Part shown: in pieces, positions 1 through 8,347 of the stretch
Layout: the number at the start of each line of letters is the position of its first letter
Numbering within the stretch: the first letter of the stretch is position 1
DNA from: JAXGXJ01 sp050943595
GTDB lineage: Bacteria; Actinomycetota; Thermoleophilia; RBG-16-64-13
Assembly (NCBI GenBank): GCA_050943595.1
Contig: JBMNPM010000009.1
Span: 1 to 64,000 of the forward strand
Direction of reading: 5' to 3'
DNA: 64,000 nucleotides
Made by a program: the position numbers and the translations under genes
Notes under the pieces: model-generated
Told to the model about the DNA's origin: nothing
Seen by the model: the letters and a program-made list of their open reading frames with translations, nothing else
The model's database searches: none

Positions 1-558
1 TTTGCGCCCCCGCCTCACGGCGAGTTTGCCTTTTCGCGTCTGGCCAACTGACTGTTACTACTGAAAGTATCGGACGATCAGGGCGTGAACTTGAGTAGGG
101 CTTCGAACGGGCTGCTGAAAATATGGTGAATAGAACAGGTTCAGAGCATCGTTCTCTCTGTCTTTCTGAGCTTCTGATCACCTTCGAACTGTCCACTGCA
201 GCGGGCCGGGACACTATCACCGAGTAGAGCCGCCACTGCCGGGAGACGGCCGTCTTGCAACTCTGCTGTTTTTGGGTTTGTTGTACTTATGCTTCCAGGT
301 TAAGGGGGAAAGATGATGGCCGGATGACCGTAAGATGAAGTAATTTTCATAAAGCGGTAGTGTGTGGATTTATGTGCAAAAGCTCTCTAAAGAAGGAACA
401 TAGAAAAAGTCATGGTATATATGTAGATGCTCAGTTGGAGTGCATCCCCCGGTTAATACCAGCTGGACTGAGAGTCCTTGAATGGCCGAGAGGGTCGGAA
501 AGGAGGAACGTTGATGTTCAAAGGAAAGAGGCACATGCTCCTAAGCCTGACCTGCAGG
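1..558. other. Gene-poor window start with mobile-element debris
   Basis: I see no intact gene in this stretch. At 109-124 the sequence GGGCTGCTGAAAATATGG resembles one end of the dispersed inverted-repeat family found elsewhere in the window, but no partner end is visible. From about 360 on, one forward frame stays open and runs into recognisable transposase residues further downstream, so part of this DNA may be the eroded 5' portion of an insertion sequence. Base composition is lower in GC than the genes that follow. Confidence 0.4.
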
Positions 559-957
559 CACCACGCTGTGAACGTCTCGTGAGCGAATTTGCGGTTTCCA
601 AACGTTGGGCCTGCCGCCTGGTCGGGCAAAGCCGGTCCATCAAATGGCTTACCATCATTGACGAGTTCACTCGGGAGTGTCTTTGAGCCTCTTCCTACCC
701 GGCATCTCACCTTACTCGACGTGATCGATCACCTGATCGTGCTCATGAACGAAAAGGAGTGCCAGATCACATCCGACAACGGACCGGAATTCTCGCCAAG
801 GCTATCAGGGACCGGACCACCCGTGCCCAGGTGGACATCCCCTACATGGAGCCGAGTGCTCTCCCTGGGAGAATGGGGGAGTGGGTATGTTGAAGCTTTC
901 CAGCTCCGGCATTGGCACGTGATGAATTCCTTAATGCTGGGAGCTTCACCATGTAGA
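559..957 (+). pseudogene. Decayed IS3-family transposase (OrfB) remnant
   Basis: Three frames together spell parts of an IS3-family DDE transposase OrfB. The first frame reads SEFAVSKRWACRLVGQSRS (OrfB N-terminal region), then jumps directly to LTIIDEFTREC, which carries the first catalytic Asp. After a stop at 684-686 the next frame gives TSDNGPEF with the second Asp. A third frame has WENG at 866-877, position of the catalytic Glu. An internal deletion between the first two blocks and at least two frameshifts make it non-functional. No terminal inverted repeats could be placed. The match to conserved IS3 motifs is clear, but the exact limits are not. Confidence 0.75.
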
Positions 958-1059
958 GCTCGCGGCCCGGTAGCCTGATTTTTCGCTCGGGGCTACGTTC
1001 TTTGCTCCAGGCCATGCGCCGTTCGCCTGCTGCTCACTGGGGTGAGATCGCGCAGCCTA

Positions 1060-2196
1060 CTATGACCGCGCGCGGTCGTCCTCGTCAGGTGGGATGAAGT
1101 CATCTTCTTGGTGGGCCGCCCGAGGTACATGGAGAGGCCTGCGGAAGAGGTTCCGAAGGTCGGTCCAGGCTGCATCGCGTGATCCCTCCACGATCTCAAG
1201 GAATCCCTTGACCTTCGCGTCGAGGTTGTCTACATGATGAAGGATGAGAGCCTCGATGGTCTTTGGTCGCTTGGGTGAGCCCCATTCCAGCTCTCCATGG
1301 TGGCTGACTATACAATGGAGCAGTGGCTGCAGTTTTTTCTCTGGGAATGAGGGTAGTCGCCGAGCGCTGTCGGTGACGAGCGTGACTCCCTGGATGACAT
1401 GACCAAGGAGACGACCGGCATCTGTGTAGTCGATGGTGACGTCGAAGGAGAGCTCCCTGGTCTTGCCGACGTCGTGAAGCAGTGCCGCCGTGAGCAGGAG
1501 GTCACGGTTGACCCGTCCATATTGCTGTGACACGAAATCGCACATCTCAGCTACCGCCACAGTGTGTTCTACGAGTCCTCCCAGATAGGCGTGGTGGAAG
1601 AGTTTGGCGGCGGGCGCTGTGATGAAGATCTCAAGAAACTGAGCGTCCCCAAAGATGGACTCCAGTAGAGCACTGTAGTCGCGGTCGTATACCGACCCGA
1701 TGTGGAATTGTAGGAAGCCTTTCAACTCCTCCACATCGCGATAGGTCGAGGGTAGGAAATCGCGGGGTTGGGCCACGCTGGCCGGGGCGGCCGCGACGGA
1801 GGAGGCCTCCAGCTGAGCTTTTCCCTGATACTCAGATACACGGGCGCTGACGAGCACGAGGGCACCGGGACCGACCCCCTGTTCAACCTGGCTGGTCTCC
1901 CACACCGTGCAATCTATAACTCCCGTCCGATCGCTCAGCCTGAGTTTGAAGAAGGGCTTGCCCGCCCTGGTGGTGCGTGTCTCTTTGGCAGCGAGCAGAT
2001 AGACACCGCGGATGTTGGTGCCGGGAGTGAGGTCGCAGACGGCCACTCGATCCGGTTGAGCCACGTCGTCCGGTCGAACGGAGCCGCGTGGTCGCCTGAG
2101 ACTGCCGCTATCGCCTGGGGGGGTGGCCGACTGCGAAGACGGTCTACGGGGGGGCTGATCGCATGGCGTCCCCAGATTGAGCTGCTCGTCGTTCAC
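1060..2196 (-). CDS. YhaM-like 3'-5' exoribonuclease (OB-fold + HD domain)
   Basis: The 378-residue protein has an OB-fold nucleic-acid-binding segment (about residues 55-130, with GKPFFKLRLSDRTGVIDCTVW) followed by an HD hydrolase domain (about 190-340). The metal-binding HD signature is visible as GGLVEHT, LLHDVGKT and the later SHHGELEWG, followed by ILHHVDNLDAK. This arrangement is that of YhaM/Cbf1-type 3'-5' exoribonucleases, which trim RNA and single-stranded DNA in the cytoplasm. The first 50 residues are Pro/Arg-rich and probably disordered, so the true start may be further in. It stands alone on the minus strand, tail to tail with the transposase remnant. The inverted repeat CTCACTGGGGTGAG lies just past its stop but has no T-tract, so I do not call it a terminator. 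Confidence 0.85.
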   Translation of the reverse strand: MNDEQLNLGTPCDQPPRRPSSQSATPPGDSGSLRRPRGSVRPDDVAQPDRVAVCDLTPGTNIRGVYLLAAKETRTTRAGKPFFKLRLSDRTGVIDCTVWETSQVEQGVGPGALVLVSARVSEYQGKAQLEASSVAAAPASVAQPRDFLPSTYRDVEELKGFLQFHIGSVYDRDYSALLESIFGDAQFLEIFITAPAAKLFHHAYLGGLVEHTVAVAEMCDFVSQQYGRVNRDLLLTAALLHDVGKTRELSFDVTIDYTDAGRLLGHVIQGVTLVTDSARRLPSFPEKKLQPLLHCIVSHHGELEWGSPKRPKTIEALILHHVDNLDAKVKGFLEIVEGSRDAAWTDLRNLFRRPLHVPRAAHQEDDFIPPDEDDRARS

Positions 2197-2282
2197 ATGA
2201 CCACCTTTGTCTTGGCGCCGGCCGAGTCCCTATTTTAGCCGAGGACCCGGATAGCATCGGGACGGTGGGCTCGATAGAGATG

Positions 2283-3878
2283 TCAATGCGGGAGAAAGGG
2301 CAGGCGGCTTGTTCCCTTGGGCCTGTGGCTGTAGAGGAAGAGGGCGGGTATTGTCGCGATGCCGATGATAATGGCGGCGATGAGGAAGAACTCGCTGAAG
2401 ACGGTGTGCAGAGCCGTCTTCGTCGCCGCCCAGGCTGCATCCTGCATGGCCTGCCACTGGGCATCGGTCAGGCCGGGGGGCCGGACGATCGGGGTCGTGA
2501 TCTCGGCCGACAAGGCGTTGAAACGCTGCACTCCCCACGAGCTCAGTGCCGAGAGACCGACGACCATGCCCACCATCCGCGCAACGGTCACCAGAGCGGA
2601 GCCGGTGGCCATCCACGACCGACCGACCGACGAGATCACGCTTGCTCCGATGGGAGCGATAACGAGACCGAATCCGAAGCCGCTCATAACCAAGTCTCTG
2701 GTCATGGTCCAGCCCGAGGGGTCGATGGGCCACCGGCTGACCAAGAGATACCCGCCACACGTGATCAAAAAGCCCAGGACGGCCGTCATGCGATAGCCGA
2801 CCAGATCTGCCAGCCAACCGCCTACTGCCGCCCCCACCGGGATCATTATGGTCAGGCGGACGAGTAGAAGTCCTCCCTCTATCTCGGTCATGCCGAAGAG
2901 GGTGTATGCATAGAGCGGGATCTCCACCATGCCGATGATGAGGGCGGCACCGACGAGGAAGTTGGCCAGGTTTGCGACGGCGAAGCCGGCGCGCTTGAAG
3001 AAGTCCAGACGGATGAGCGGTTCGCTCCGACGCCTCTCGAGTAGGACGAAGGCGATGAGCGCGGCTACACTCGTTGCCAGCCAGGGCCAGCGGACGGGGA
3101 GGCTGGCGATAGGCGCCGTCGTGTCGACCGTCTGGGTGCCGGTGCCGAGGCCAATGGTCACCCCGGCGAGGGCCAAGGCCATGAGGGCCGCACCGAGGTA
3201 GTCGACCCGCCCACGCTGGGGGGTACGCTCATCGGCGATGTCGGCGTCTGCTCCCTCGGGGGTGGAAGTGTGCGAGGGCCGGAGAAGGAACCACGCCGGA
3301 CCGAGGAGGATGATGCATAGGGGCACGTTGACGAGGAAGATCAGATGCCAACTCCACAGGTGTGCCAACGCTGCTCCGTAGATGGGGCCCAAGACGCCTC
3401 CCGCTTCGGCGGCTCCTCCGATGATGCCCAGAATGAGGGCTCGTCGTTGTGGTGGGAACATGTCCGCTGAGGTGGCCATGGCGATGGGTACCAGTGCTCC
3501 GCCGCCTGCGGCCTGGATTACACGGGCGGCTACGAAGAGGTCGAGGCGGGTGAGGAAGATGCAGAGAAGGCTGCCCGTCATAAAGAGCCCTAGTGCCAGC
3601 AGACACATGGGGCGTCGTCCCCAGACATCGACTAGGCGGCCGAAGAGGGGCATGGCTACGGTGTAGCCGAGCAGGTAGCCCGTGACGATCCAGCCGGCGT
3701 CGTTGATGTTGCGCACGTCGATGTAGAGCGAGCGCATGATCGACGGCATCACGGTGAGGACCATGGTCTGATCGAGTGCAGCCACGAACACGGCCACGCT
3801 CAGTACCACTATGGCCAAGATCGCCCTGCGAGACACCCGGCCGGTCATGGCCTCGGTCATGCCCGCCCGGCCGGACAC
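2283..3878 (-). CDS. DHA2-type MFS transporter, LprG-partner (P55-like)
   Basis: This 531-residue membrane protein has about 14 hydrophobic helices and the major-facilitator motifs GRLVDVWGRRP (motif A, loop 2-3) and AEAGGVLGPIYG (motif C, helix 5), as in the DHA2/EmrB-QacA drug:H+ antiporters. Its start lies one base after the stop of the upstream lipoprotein gene, so the two are co-transcribed and perhaps translationally coupled. In mycobacteria the same pairing (lprG-Rv1410c/P55) moves triacylglycerides and lipoglycans across the envelope and affects drug tolerance. I infer the same lipid-export role here from family and operon order. Several in-frame ATGs in the first 11 residues leave the exact start open. 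Confidence 0.85.
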   Translation of the reverse strand: MSGRAGMTEAMTGRVSRRAILAIVVLSVAVFVAALDQTMVLTVMPSIMRSLYIDVRNINDAGWIVTGYLLGYTVAMPLFGRLVDVWGRRPMCLLALGLFMTGSLLCIFLTRLDLFVAARVIQAAGGGALVPIAMATSADMFPPQRRALILGIIGGAAEAGGVLGPIYGAALAHLWSWHLIFLVNVPLCIILLGPAWFLLRPSHTSTPEGADADIADERTPQRGRVDYLGAALMALALAGVTIGLGTGTQTVDTTAPIASLPVRWPWLATSVAALIAFVLLERRRSEPLIRLDFFKRAGFAVANLANFLVGAALIIGMVEIPLYAYTLFGMTEIEGGLLLVRLTIMIPVGAAVGGWLADLVGYRMTAVLGFLITCGGYLLVSRWPIDPSGWTMTRDLVMSGFGFGLVIAPIGASVISSVGRSWMATGSALVTVARMVGMVVGLSALSSWGVQRFNALSAEITTPIVRPPGLTDAQWQAMQDAAWAATKTALHTVFSEFFLIAAIIIGIATIPALFLYSHRPKGTSRLPFLPH

Positions 3879-3879
3879 G

Positions 3880-4698
3880 TTAATCAGGAGCTTCGATGTC
3901 TACGTACTCATCCAGGTTGGAGAGTACGATGCTGCGGCGGATACCGGGGTCTTCGGATGGCGTGGCGGCGCCTGCGATTTGCACCTCGTAGACCAGGCCG
4001 TCCTTCACGCCCGCCCATATATCGGTGGGGAAGTCCCCGGTTGTGTTCACGGCGCCTACGATAGCCTCTACGTCCGTGGCGGCCACCTTCCCTGTGATGT
4101 GATACGTGTTCGCCCCCTGTCTGCCGTCCCGGCCCTCATACGAGGTTTCTGTGATCCGATCCAGGATACGGATGGTGCCTGCGCTCAGGTTCAACTCACC
4201 TACCGGACTGTCTGCCGTGTTGATCGACTGCCACGTCTGCGATAGCGGGTCTTTGATGTATTGCGTGCCGCCGATGACCACGAACTGGAGCTGAAGCGGG
4301 ATGCCTGCCTGTGTGACGTCGATGGTCGCCCGCATGCTGCCCTCGGAGTTGACGTCTCCGGCTATGCGCGCGATCTCCAGGCCGCTGCTTGGCTTGGCTG
4401 AGGCCGGTTTATGCACCTCATAGACGAAGTGGAAGCCTTTAATCTTCTTCATGGCTGCGGAGGACTGAGCCAGGACGGTCTGTGGGGCGACGGCTTCATC
4501 CTGCCCGCAGGCGCTCATAGGGACGAGGAGTATCATCAAGAGCAGAGCGAGCAGCACGGTCGCTGCGAGAGGTCGGTTTCTGAGAGGCTCTGGCCACGAG
4601 GCTCGTCTGCAAGGAGAAATGGGGCGTCCCGCTGAGTCCATGGGTTTATTATGAGTCTTCTTCAGGCCATGGACAAGCGTACCCATGTCGCGGAACAC
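3880..4698 (-). CDS. LppX/LprAFG-family lipoprotein
   Basis: The N-terminus has a basic stretch, a hydrophobic core (LAATVLLALLLMILLVP) and a lipobox ending MSAC, Cys64, so it should be a membrane-anchored exported lipoprotein. The mature part (about 205 residues) contains the LppX_LprAFG fold signature: FHFVYEVH, then the STR/ID strands and the segment TQYIKDPLSQTWQSIN. Family members bind triacylated lipids in a hydrophobic cavity and hand them to or from the membrane. A GTG start at 4698 is preceded by AGAGGT at a suitable distance; an ATG 19 codons further in would also keep the signal peptide. It is the first gene of a two-gene operon with the MFS transporter, which strongly supports an LprG-like role. 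Confidence 0.85.
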   Translation of the reverse strand: MFRDMGTLVHGLKKTHNKPMDSAGRPISPCRRASWPEPLRNRPLAATVLLALLLMILLVPMSACGQDEAVAPQTVLAQSSAAMKKIKGFHFVYEVHKPASAKPSSGLEIARIAGDVNSEGSMRATIDVTQAGIPLQLQFVVIGGTQYIKDPLSQTWQSINTADSPVGELNLSAGTIRILDRITETSYEGRDGRQGANTYHITGKVAATDVEAIVGAVNTTGDFPTDIWAGVKDGLVYEVQIAGAATPSEDPGIRRSIVLSNLDEYVDIEAPD

Positions 4699-4780
4699 AT
4701 GCGCTACCTCTGGCTCCTTGCCGGAACCTTGCTAGAATGAAAGGGTACGCGGAACCCGAGCCAGCTGTGGGGGGATGGCC

Positions 4781-5254
4781 ATGGCATCTGACAACCGTCA
4801 TACCCATCCGAACTACTTCTCCGGCGAGGACTATATCCTTGAGTTCCGGAGTTTTCGCTACGGCTTCAACAGTGTCGACTTCGCACAGCGCGTGGAGATG
4901 GCGGCTGTGGAGTTGGGCCTGGTGGAGTCAGGTATGCTACATCAGGATGAGTGTGCCGACCTCGTCCAACTGGTAGCCGGTGGTGCCATCGACTACCCTG
5001 TCAGTCCGCTTGGCGAGTATCTTCTGCAACGCGGTGACGAAGTCCTCACTCTTCACGGGGAGTGCCTCGTGTATTGGCTGCGTGAGTTGGTGTTCCGCAG
5101 TGCCTGGCTCGATCTACGCTTTATGGAATCCCAGCTGGAAGTGGCCTTTGACGAAGAGTCGTACACGTTCGTCTTCTATCCTGTTGGCCACCCTTCGCGC
5201 CGGATAGGACCGCCGCCGCACCCCTCATGGCATGAGGTGGCCTACACACGTTGA
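4781..5254 (+). CDS. Conserved-looking hypothetical protein, 157 aa
   Basis: I do not recognise this protein. It is acidic, without signal peptide or membrane helix, and rich in aromatic residues (FRSFRYGFNSVDFAQRV near the start, SYTFVFYPVGHPSRRIG near the end). I place the start at the second of two ATGs six bases apart because a run of six Gs ends six bases upstream, which suits a ribosome-binding site. A TAGAAT element at 4733-4738 preceded by TG (extended -10) lies about 43 bases upstream. Its stop overlaps the start of the next small gene (TGATG), so the two are probably made together. Clean coding structure and coupling support it as a real gene. Confidence 0.6.
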   Translation: MASDNRHTHPNYFSGEDYILEFRSFRYGFNSVDFAQRVEMAAVELGLVESGMLHQDECADLVQLVAGGAIDYPVSPLGEYLLQRGDEVLTLHGECLVYWLRELVFRSAWLDLRFMESQLEVAFDEESYTFVFYPVGHPSRRIGPPPHPSWHEVAYTR

Positions 5255-5613
5255 TGGCGGAGCACTCGCTGCAGAAGACGCGCCTGGCTTTTAAGCGCGC
5301 CTTTATCTCTTACTACGTGGAGCTGCGCTCCCCAGGCGTTGTCGACCCGACCCATGTCTTCTCGAGGGGCTACGTGTATCTTGCCGCCCTGCTTGACCAG
5401 TACGGACCCCATGAGTTCATGCGCCGCCTCGATGACGAGACTACCCATCTGGCCGGTCAACTTGAGCAGGACCTGCGTCGGCGGTCCCGCGAGGGGCCCA
5501 TGCTCGGCGGCTACGATGATCTCGAGGATCGTCTGTGGGAGTGCGTCGAATATGCCCGGGGACGACTGGAAGAGCAGGGGTACCTGGAAGAAGGGCGAGA
5601 CTCTCCCCAATAG
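5254..5613 (+). CDS. Small hypothetical protein, 119 aa
   Basis: The product is unknown. The sequence is charged and predicted mostly helical (KTRLAFKRAFISYYVELRS, then several Glu/Arg-rich helices ending in EEQGYLEEG), with no Cys, signal peptide or membrane segment. Its ATG overlaps the stop of the preceding hypothetical gene by two bases (TGATG), indicating translational coupling. The pair sits between the divergent lipoprotein operon and dedA, with only 23 bases to the next start. A TTG one codon earlier is an alternative start. Confidence 0.55.
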   Translation: MAEHSLQKTRLAFKRAFISYYVELRSPGVVDPTHVFSRGYVYLAALLDQYGPHEFMRRLDDETTHLAGQLEQDLRRRSREGPMLGGYDDLEDRLWECVEYARGRLEEQGYLEEGRDSPQ

Positions 5614-5636
5614 CGCATCCTGTAGAATACCGAACC

Positions 5637-6278
5637 ATGGAATTCTTTCAGGATTGGCTTATCCCGCTGCTTCAGAATCACGGTCTGCTCATCATCTTTC
5701 TCACGATGACGGCGGAGAGTGCCTGCATTCCCATCCCCAGCGAGATTGTGGTGCCCTACGGCGGTTTCTTGGCGGCCCAGGGGCACACGGAGCTCTGGCT
5801 GGTCATCGTGGTGTCCACGCTGGCCAATCTCCTAGGATCGGGCATAGCGTATGTCGTAGGGCGGTACGGTGGCCGGGCCCTCTTCCTCAAATACGGTCGC
5901 TATGTGCTGATCTCGAGCCGTCACCTCGACAAAGCTGATCGCTGGTTCGAGCGTCGGGGGGAACTGACGGTGTTCTTCACGCGCATGATGCCTGGTGTGC
6001 GCACGTTCATCTCTCTGCCGGCCGGGATCGCGCGCATGAAGGTGTGGAAGTTCCTGCTCTACTCCCTGATCGGCTCTATCCCCTGGAATGGAGCCATGGC
6101 ATATTTGGGCTGGGCGGCCGGCAGGGCTGCGGGTGAGGATCCCTGGGGGAATCTACAGGCGCAGTTCAGCCGCTACAACCACATCTTTTATATTGTGCTG
6201 GCGGTGATCGTTGTGGCTCTCGTCGCGTGGGGAATCTGGCATTGGCGCCGGAACCGGATGAGCCGGACTGTCGAGTAG
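5637..6278 (+). CDS. DedA-family (VTT domain) membrane protein
   Basis: The 213-residue protein starts at the ATG that begins MEFFQDWL. It shows the DedA/SNARE-associated hallmarks: ESACIPIPSEIVVPYGG (re-entrant acidic/proline loop), RHLDKADRWFERRG, and FFTRMMPGVRTFISLPAGIARM with the essential arginines, followed by two C-terminal membrane helices. DedA proteins are lipid scramblases or flippases needed for envelope homeostasis, some recycling undecaprenyl phosphate. A TAGAAT hexamer ends nine bases before the ATG, so the transcript might be leaderless; no Shine-Dalgarno sequence is evident. It may alternatively be co-transcribed with the two small genes upstream. Confidence 0.88.
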   Translation: MEFFQDWLIPLLQNHGLLIIFLTMTAESACIPIPSEIVVPYGGFLAAQGHTELWLVIVVSTLANLLGSGIAYVVGRYGGRALFLKYGRYVLISSRHLDKADRWFERRGELTVFFTRMMPGVRTFISLPAGIARMKVWKFLLYSLIGSIPWNGAMAYLGWAAGRAAGEDPWGNLQAQFSRYNHIFYIVLAVIVVALVAWGIWHWRRNRMSRTVE

Positions 6279-6456
6279 CCTCGGACTGCACACGCGACTA
6301 ATGGGGCCTTGGGCGCCCGCCGTAGGGGCCTCACCATAGGGGTCTGCCGGTCACCAAAGGGTTGTCACTGGGTCTCGATGGGTGTACTGATATACTGCTC
6401 TACCCGCACGTATATCGTGTCACGCTACACGCTGATCTCCAAGGGACTATGAATCG
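6279..6456. other. dedA-amrS intergenic region
   Basis: This stretch holds a -10-like TATACT at 6391-6396, preceded by TGA. A TTGTCA lies 23 bases upstream, too far to pair well. I see no terminator with a T-tract. A GC-rich palindrome GGGCGCCC near 6311 may form a small hairpin. Confidence 0.35.
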
Positions 6457-7551
6457 ATGACCTCCGCACGCAAGAACAAGGAAGACCCCTCTCGCCGCGC
6501 TGCCGGCCAGAGCCCGGCGCCTGTCAAGGTGCCCGCCCTTTTCTGGGAGCCGGTGGACGAAGGTTCGATACGTTGCACATTGTGTCCGCACTACTGTGTC
6601 ATCCCTGAGGGGAGCGAGGGGCTCTGTAAGGCCCGAGGCGTACGAGGCGGCGAAATGGTGAGCCTTACCTATGCGCGTCCTGTCACCATCATCAGCGATG
6701 AGATCGAGAAGAAGCCGTTGTTCCACTTTCATCCGGGTACCCGCGCTTTGTCTCTGGGATCTCATGGTTGCAACGTGCTCTGTGCCGGCTGTCAGAATTG
6801 GCAGATCGCGCACGCCAATCCCTGCACAGAAACGGTCCGGCTACCCGTGCTCCTGCCCGATGAGGCGGTTGCTATGGCGCGCAAGCACAAGCTGGCGGGA
6901 GTAGTCTTCACCTATAATGATCCTGTCGTATGGATCGAATACGTGCACGACGTGTCCAAGGCCTTCAAGGAAGCCGGTCTCTACGCCGCCTTCATAACGG
7001 CTGGCTATATTACTGAAGAGGCTTTTGACTATGTTGCCCCGGTCATTGATGCCTTCAAGTTCGATCTCAAGGCGCCGACGGCAGAGGGATGGGCATGTCT
7101 GACCAAGGTAAAGGATCCGGCCGTCACGTACGCCATGACGCTGCGGGCTCGGGAGGTGCATGGCTGTCATATTGAGGTGGTATCGAATATCGTTCCGGGC
7201 CTGAATGACGGCGACGCCGACCTTACTGCCATGGCCATCCAGATACGCGACGAGTTTGGTCCTCAGACGCCCTGGCACGTCACGCGGTTCATCCCCGACT
7301 TCGAACTGTCCTATCTCCCTCCCACTCCTATCAAGACGCTTGAGCGGGCGGTGACGCTGGGTAAGAAGGTGGGTCTGCGCTTTGTCTACATCGGGAACGT
7401 TCCTGGCCACCAAGCCAGGCACACCGTCTGTCCTGCCTGCGGCCGGACGGTCGTTCAACGAGATGAGCCCAAGGTGGAGAGGCTGTGGGTCAAACAGGGC
7501 CGGTGTGCCGCCTGTGGTGAAGACCTGGGCTTTGTCCATTCGTGGGACTGA
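6457..7551 (+). CDS. amrS: AmmeMemoRadiSam system radical SAM enzyme
   Basis: The protein carries the radical-SAM cluster motif in GCNVLCAGCQNWQ (Cys105, 109, 112) and an upstream Cys-rich segment CTLCPHYCVIPEG. This is the layout of the AmrS (MJ0808/PflA-like) group that accompanies AMMECR1 and Memo proteins. AmrS binds a [4Fe-4S] cluster and S-adenosylmethionine, and the natural substrate of the system is not settled. The C-terminus has an extra CxxC pair set, CPACGR and CAACGE, likely a zinc ribbon. At 364 residues it fits the family. The AMMECR1 and Memo partners are not in this window, so it acts here as an orphan member. The start ATG lies after a weak AAGGGA. Confidence 0.88.
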   Translation: MTSARKNKEDPSRRAAGQSPAPVKVPALFWEPVDEGSIRCTLCPHYCVIPEGSEGLCKARGVRGGEMVSLTYARPVTIISDEIEKKPLFHFHPGTRALSLGSHGCNVLCAGCQNWQIAHANPCTETVRLPVLLPDEAVAMARKHKLAGVVFTYNDPVVWIEYVHDVSKAFKEAGLYAAFITAGYITEEAFDYVAPVIDAFKFDLKAPTAEGWACLTKVKDPAVTYAMTLRAREVHGCHIEVVSNIVPGLNDGDADLTAMAIQIRDEFGPQTPWHVTRFIPDFELSYLPPTPIKTLERAVTLGKKVGLRFVYIGNVPGHQARHTVCPACGRTVVQRDEPKVERLWVKQGRCAACGEDLGFVHSWD

Positions 7552-7575
7552 GGCAATGCCCGCGCCGTAGCTGGG

Positions 7576-7649
7576 AGGCTGCTGAAAAACGAAACTCTCG
7601 CGCGTGTTGACCCGCGTTCCGGCGGCGAAGTGTCATAGTTCAGCAGCCT
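7576..7649. repeat. Dispersed inverted-repeat element, short copy
   Basis: Perfect 11-bp terminal inverted repeats, AGGCTGCTGAA at the left and TTCAGCAGCCT at the right, enclose 52 bp. The left arm continues AAACGAAAC and the right arm contains CCGGCGGCGAAGTGTCAT, both shared with the long copy at 46977-47137. This copy appears internally deleted. It lies between amrS and the next forward gene. It could be a MITE or a transcription-terminating palindrome. Confidence 0.75.
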
Positions 7650-7772
7650 GCTAGGACATCAAGGCATCGAACAGGAATGCGCTCACCGGTTTAGGTGCGC
7701 GTTGTTGAGGGGTATCCTGCTTTTGATATCAACTGAGTCGTACTCAAGACTCCTGGAACAGAGAGGGATCAC

Positions 7773-8240
7773 GTGACTGAGACGGGGGAGGCGACGGCTT
7801 CCGCGTCGCTTATCGTCTTGTGTAGGCCGGACTACCTGGCTTTGGGCCGGCTGGTTGCCGGTGCGCTTGGCGCACGTCAGGGTTGGGACGAAGAAGTGAT
7901 CGTTGATTTGAAGGTAGTCGTATCCGAGGTGGCCTCGTTCTTCCTGGCTTCGTCGGAGTCGCCGGCCGGGCATCCGAATGAGCATGGCTTATCTGCGGGG
8001 TGCAGTTTACGTCTGGACTTCGAGGTCGCACCTGACGAGTGGACCTTGACCGTCACCAACCCTGATCTGGGGTTGCGGATTCCCCGGTCCGCCTTCTCGG
8101 ATCCCACCACCGAAAGGGCTCTCGGATTGACCGTCGTCCAGGCTCTGGCGGATTCAGTAGAACACACCGACGATGAGGCTCAAGGCACGGTCTTCCGCCT
8201 TCGCAAGCATATTTCGCCTATCGATATCGCGGCAGATTGA
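7773..8240 (+). CDS. RsbW/HATPase_c_2-like anti-sigma or ATP-binding regulator (divergent)
   Basis: The fold signature of GHKL serine kinases related to RsbW/SpoIIAB is present: LKVVVSEVASFF in the N-box position, TNPDLGLRI where DxGxG is expected, and ERALGLTVVQALADSVEH followed by GTVFRLRKH at the C-terminal strands. In the family these proteins bind ATP and inhibit sigma factors or phosphorylate anti-anti-sigma proteins. The conserved Asn of the N-box and a clean DxGxG are missing, so kinase activity may be reduced or lost. The GTG start follows GAGAGGGA. No sigma factor or STAS partner is adjacent, so its target is unknown. Confidence 0.65.
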   Translation: MTETGEATASASLIVLCRPDYLALGRLVAGALGARQGWDEEVIVDLKVVVSEVASFFLASSESPAGHPNEHGLSAGCSLRLDFEVAPDEWTLTVTNPDLGLRIPRSAFSDPTTERALGLTVVQALADSVEHTDDEAQGTVFRLRKHISPIDIAAD

Positions 8241-8279
8241 GTCCGGCTCACAGCGCCCCCCGTTCACGTTGCGTCGACC

Positions 8280-8316
8280 GCTGCCGACGCTTAGGTCGGC
8301 AGCCGGGTCTCATTTT
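8280..8316 (+). terminator. Probable rho-independent terminator
   Basis: A perfect 9-bp stem GCTGCCGAC / GTCGGCAGC with a 6-base loop is followed on the plus strand by CGGGTCTCATTTT. It lies 40 bases past the stop of the RsbW-like gene and before the convergent citrate synthase gene. The T-tract is short, so efficiency is uncertain. Confidence 0.55.
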
Positions 8317-8347
8317 CACTGATGGCTCAGTCAGGGGCGCTGTTGCA

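Noticed and set aside
1032..1046. CTCACTGGGGTGAG hairpin as a terminator of the YhaM-like gene
   Set aside because: Short stem and no T-tract on the minus strand.
6362..6396. TTGTCA...TATACT as a promoter for amrS
   Set aside because: The spacing is 23 bp, outside the useful range; only the -10 might be used.
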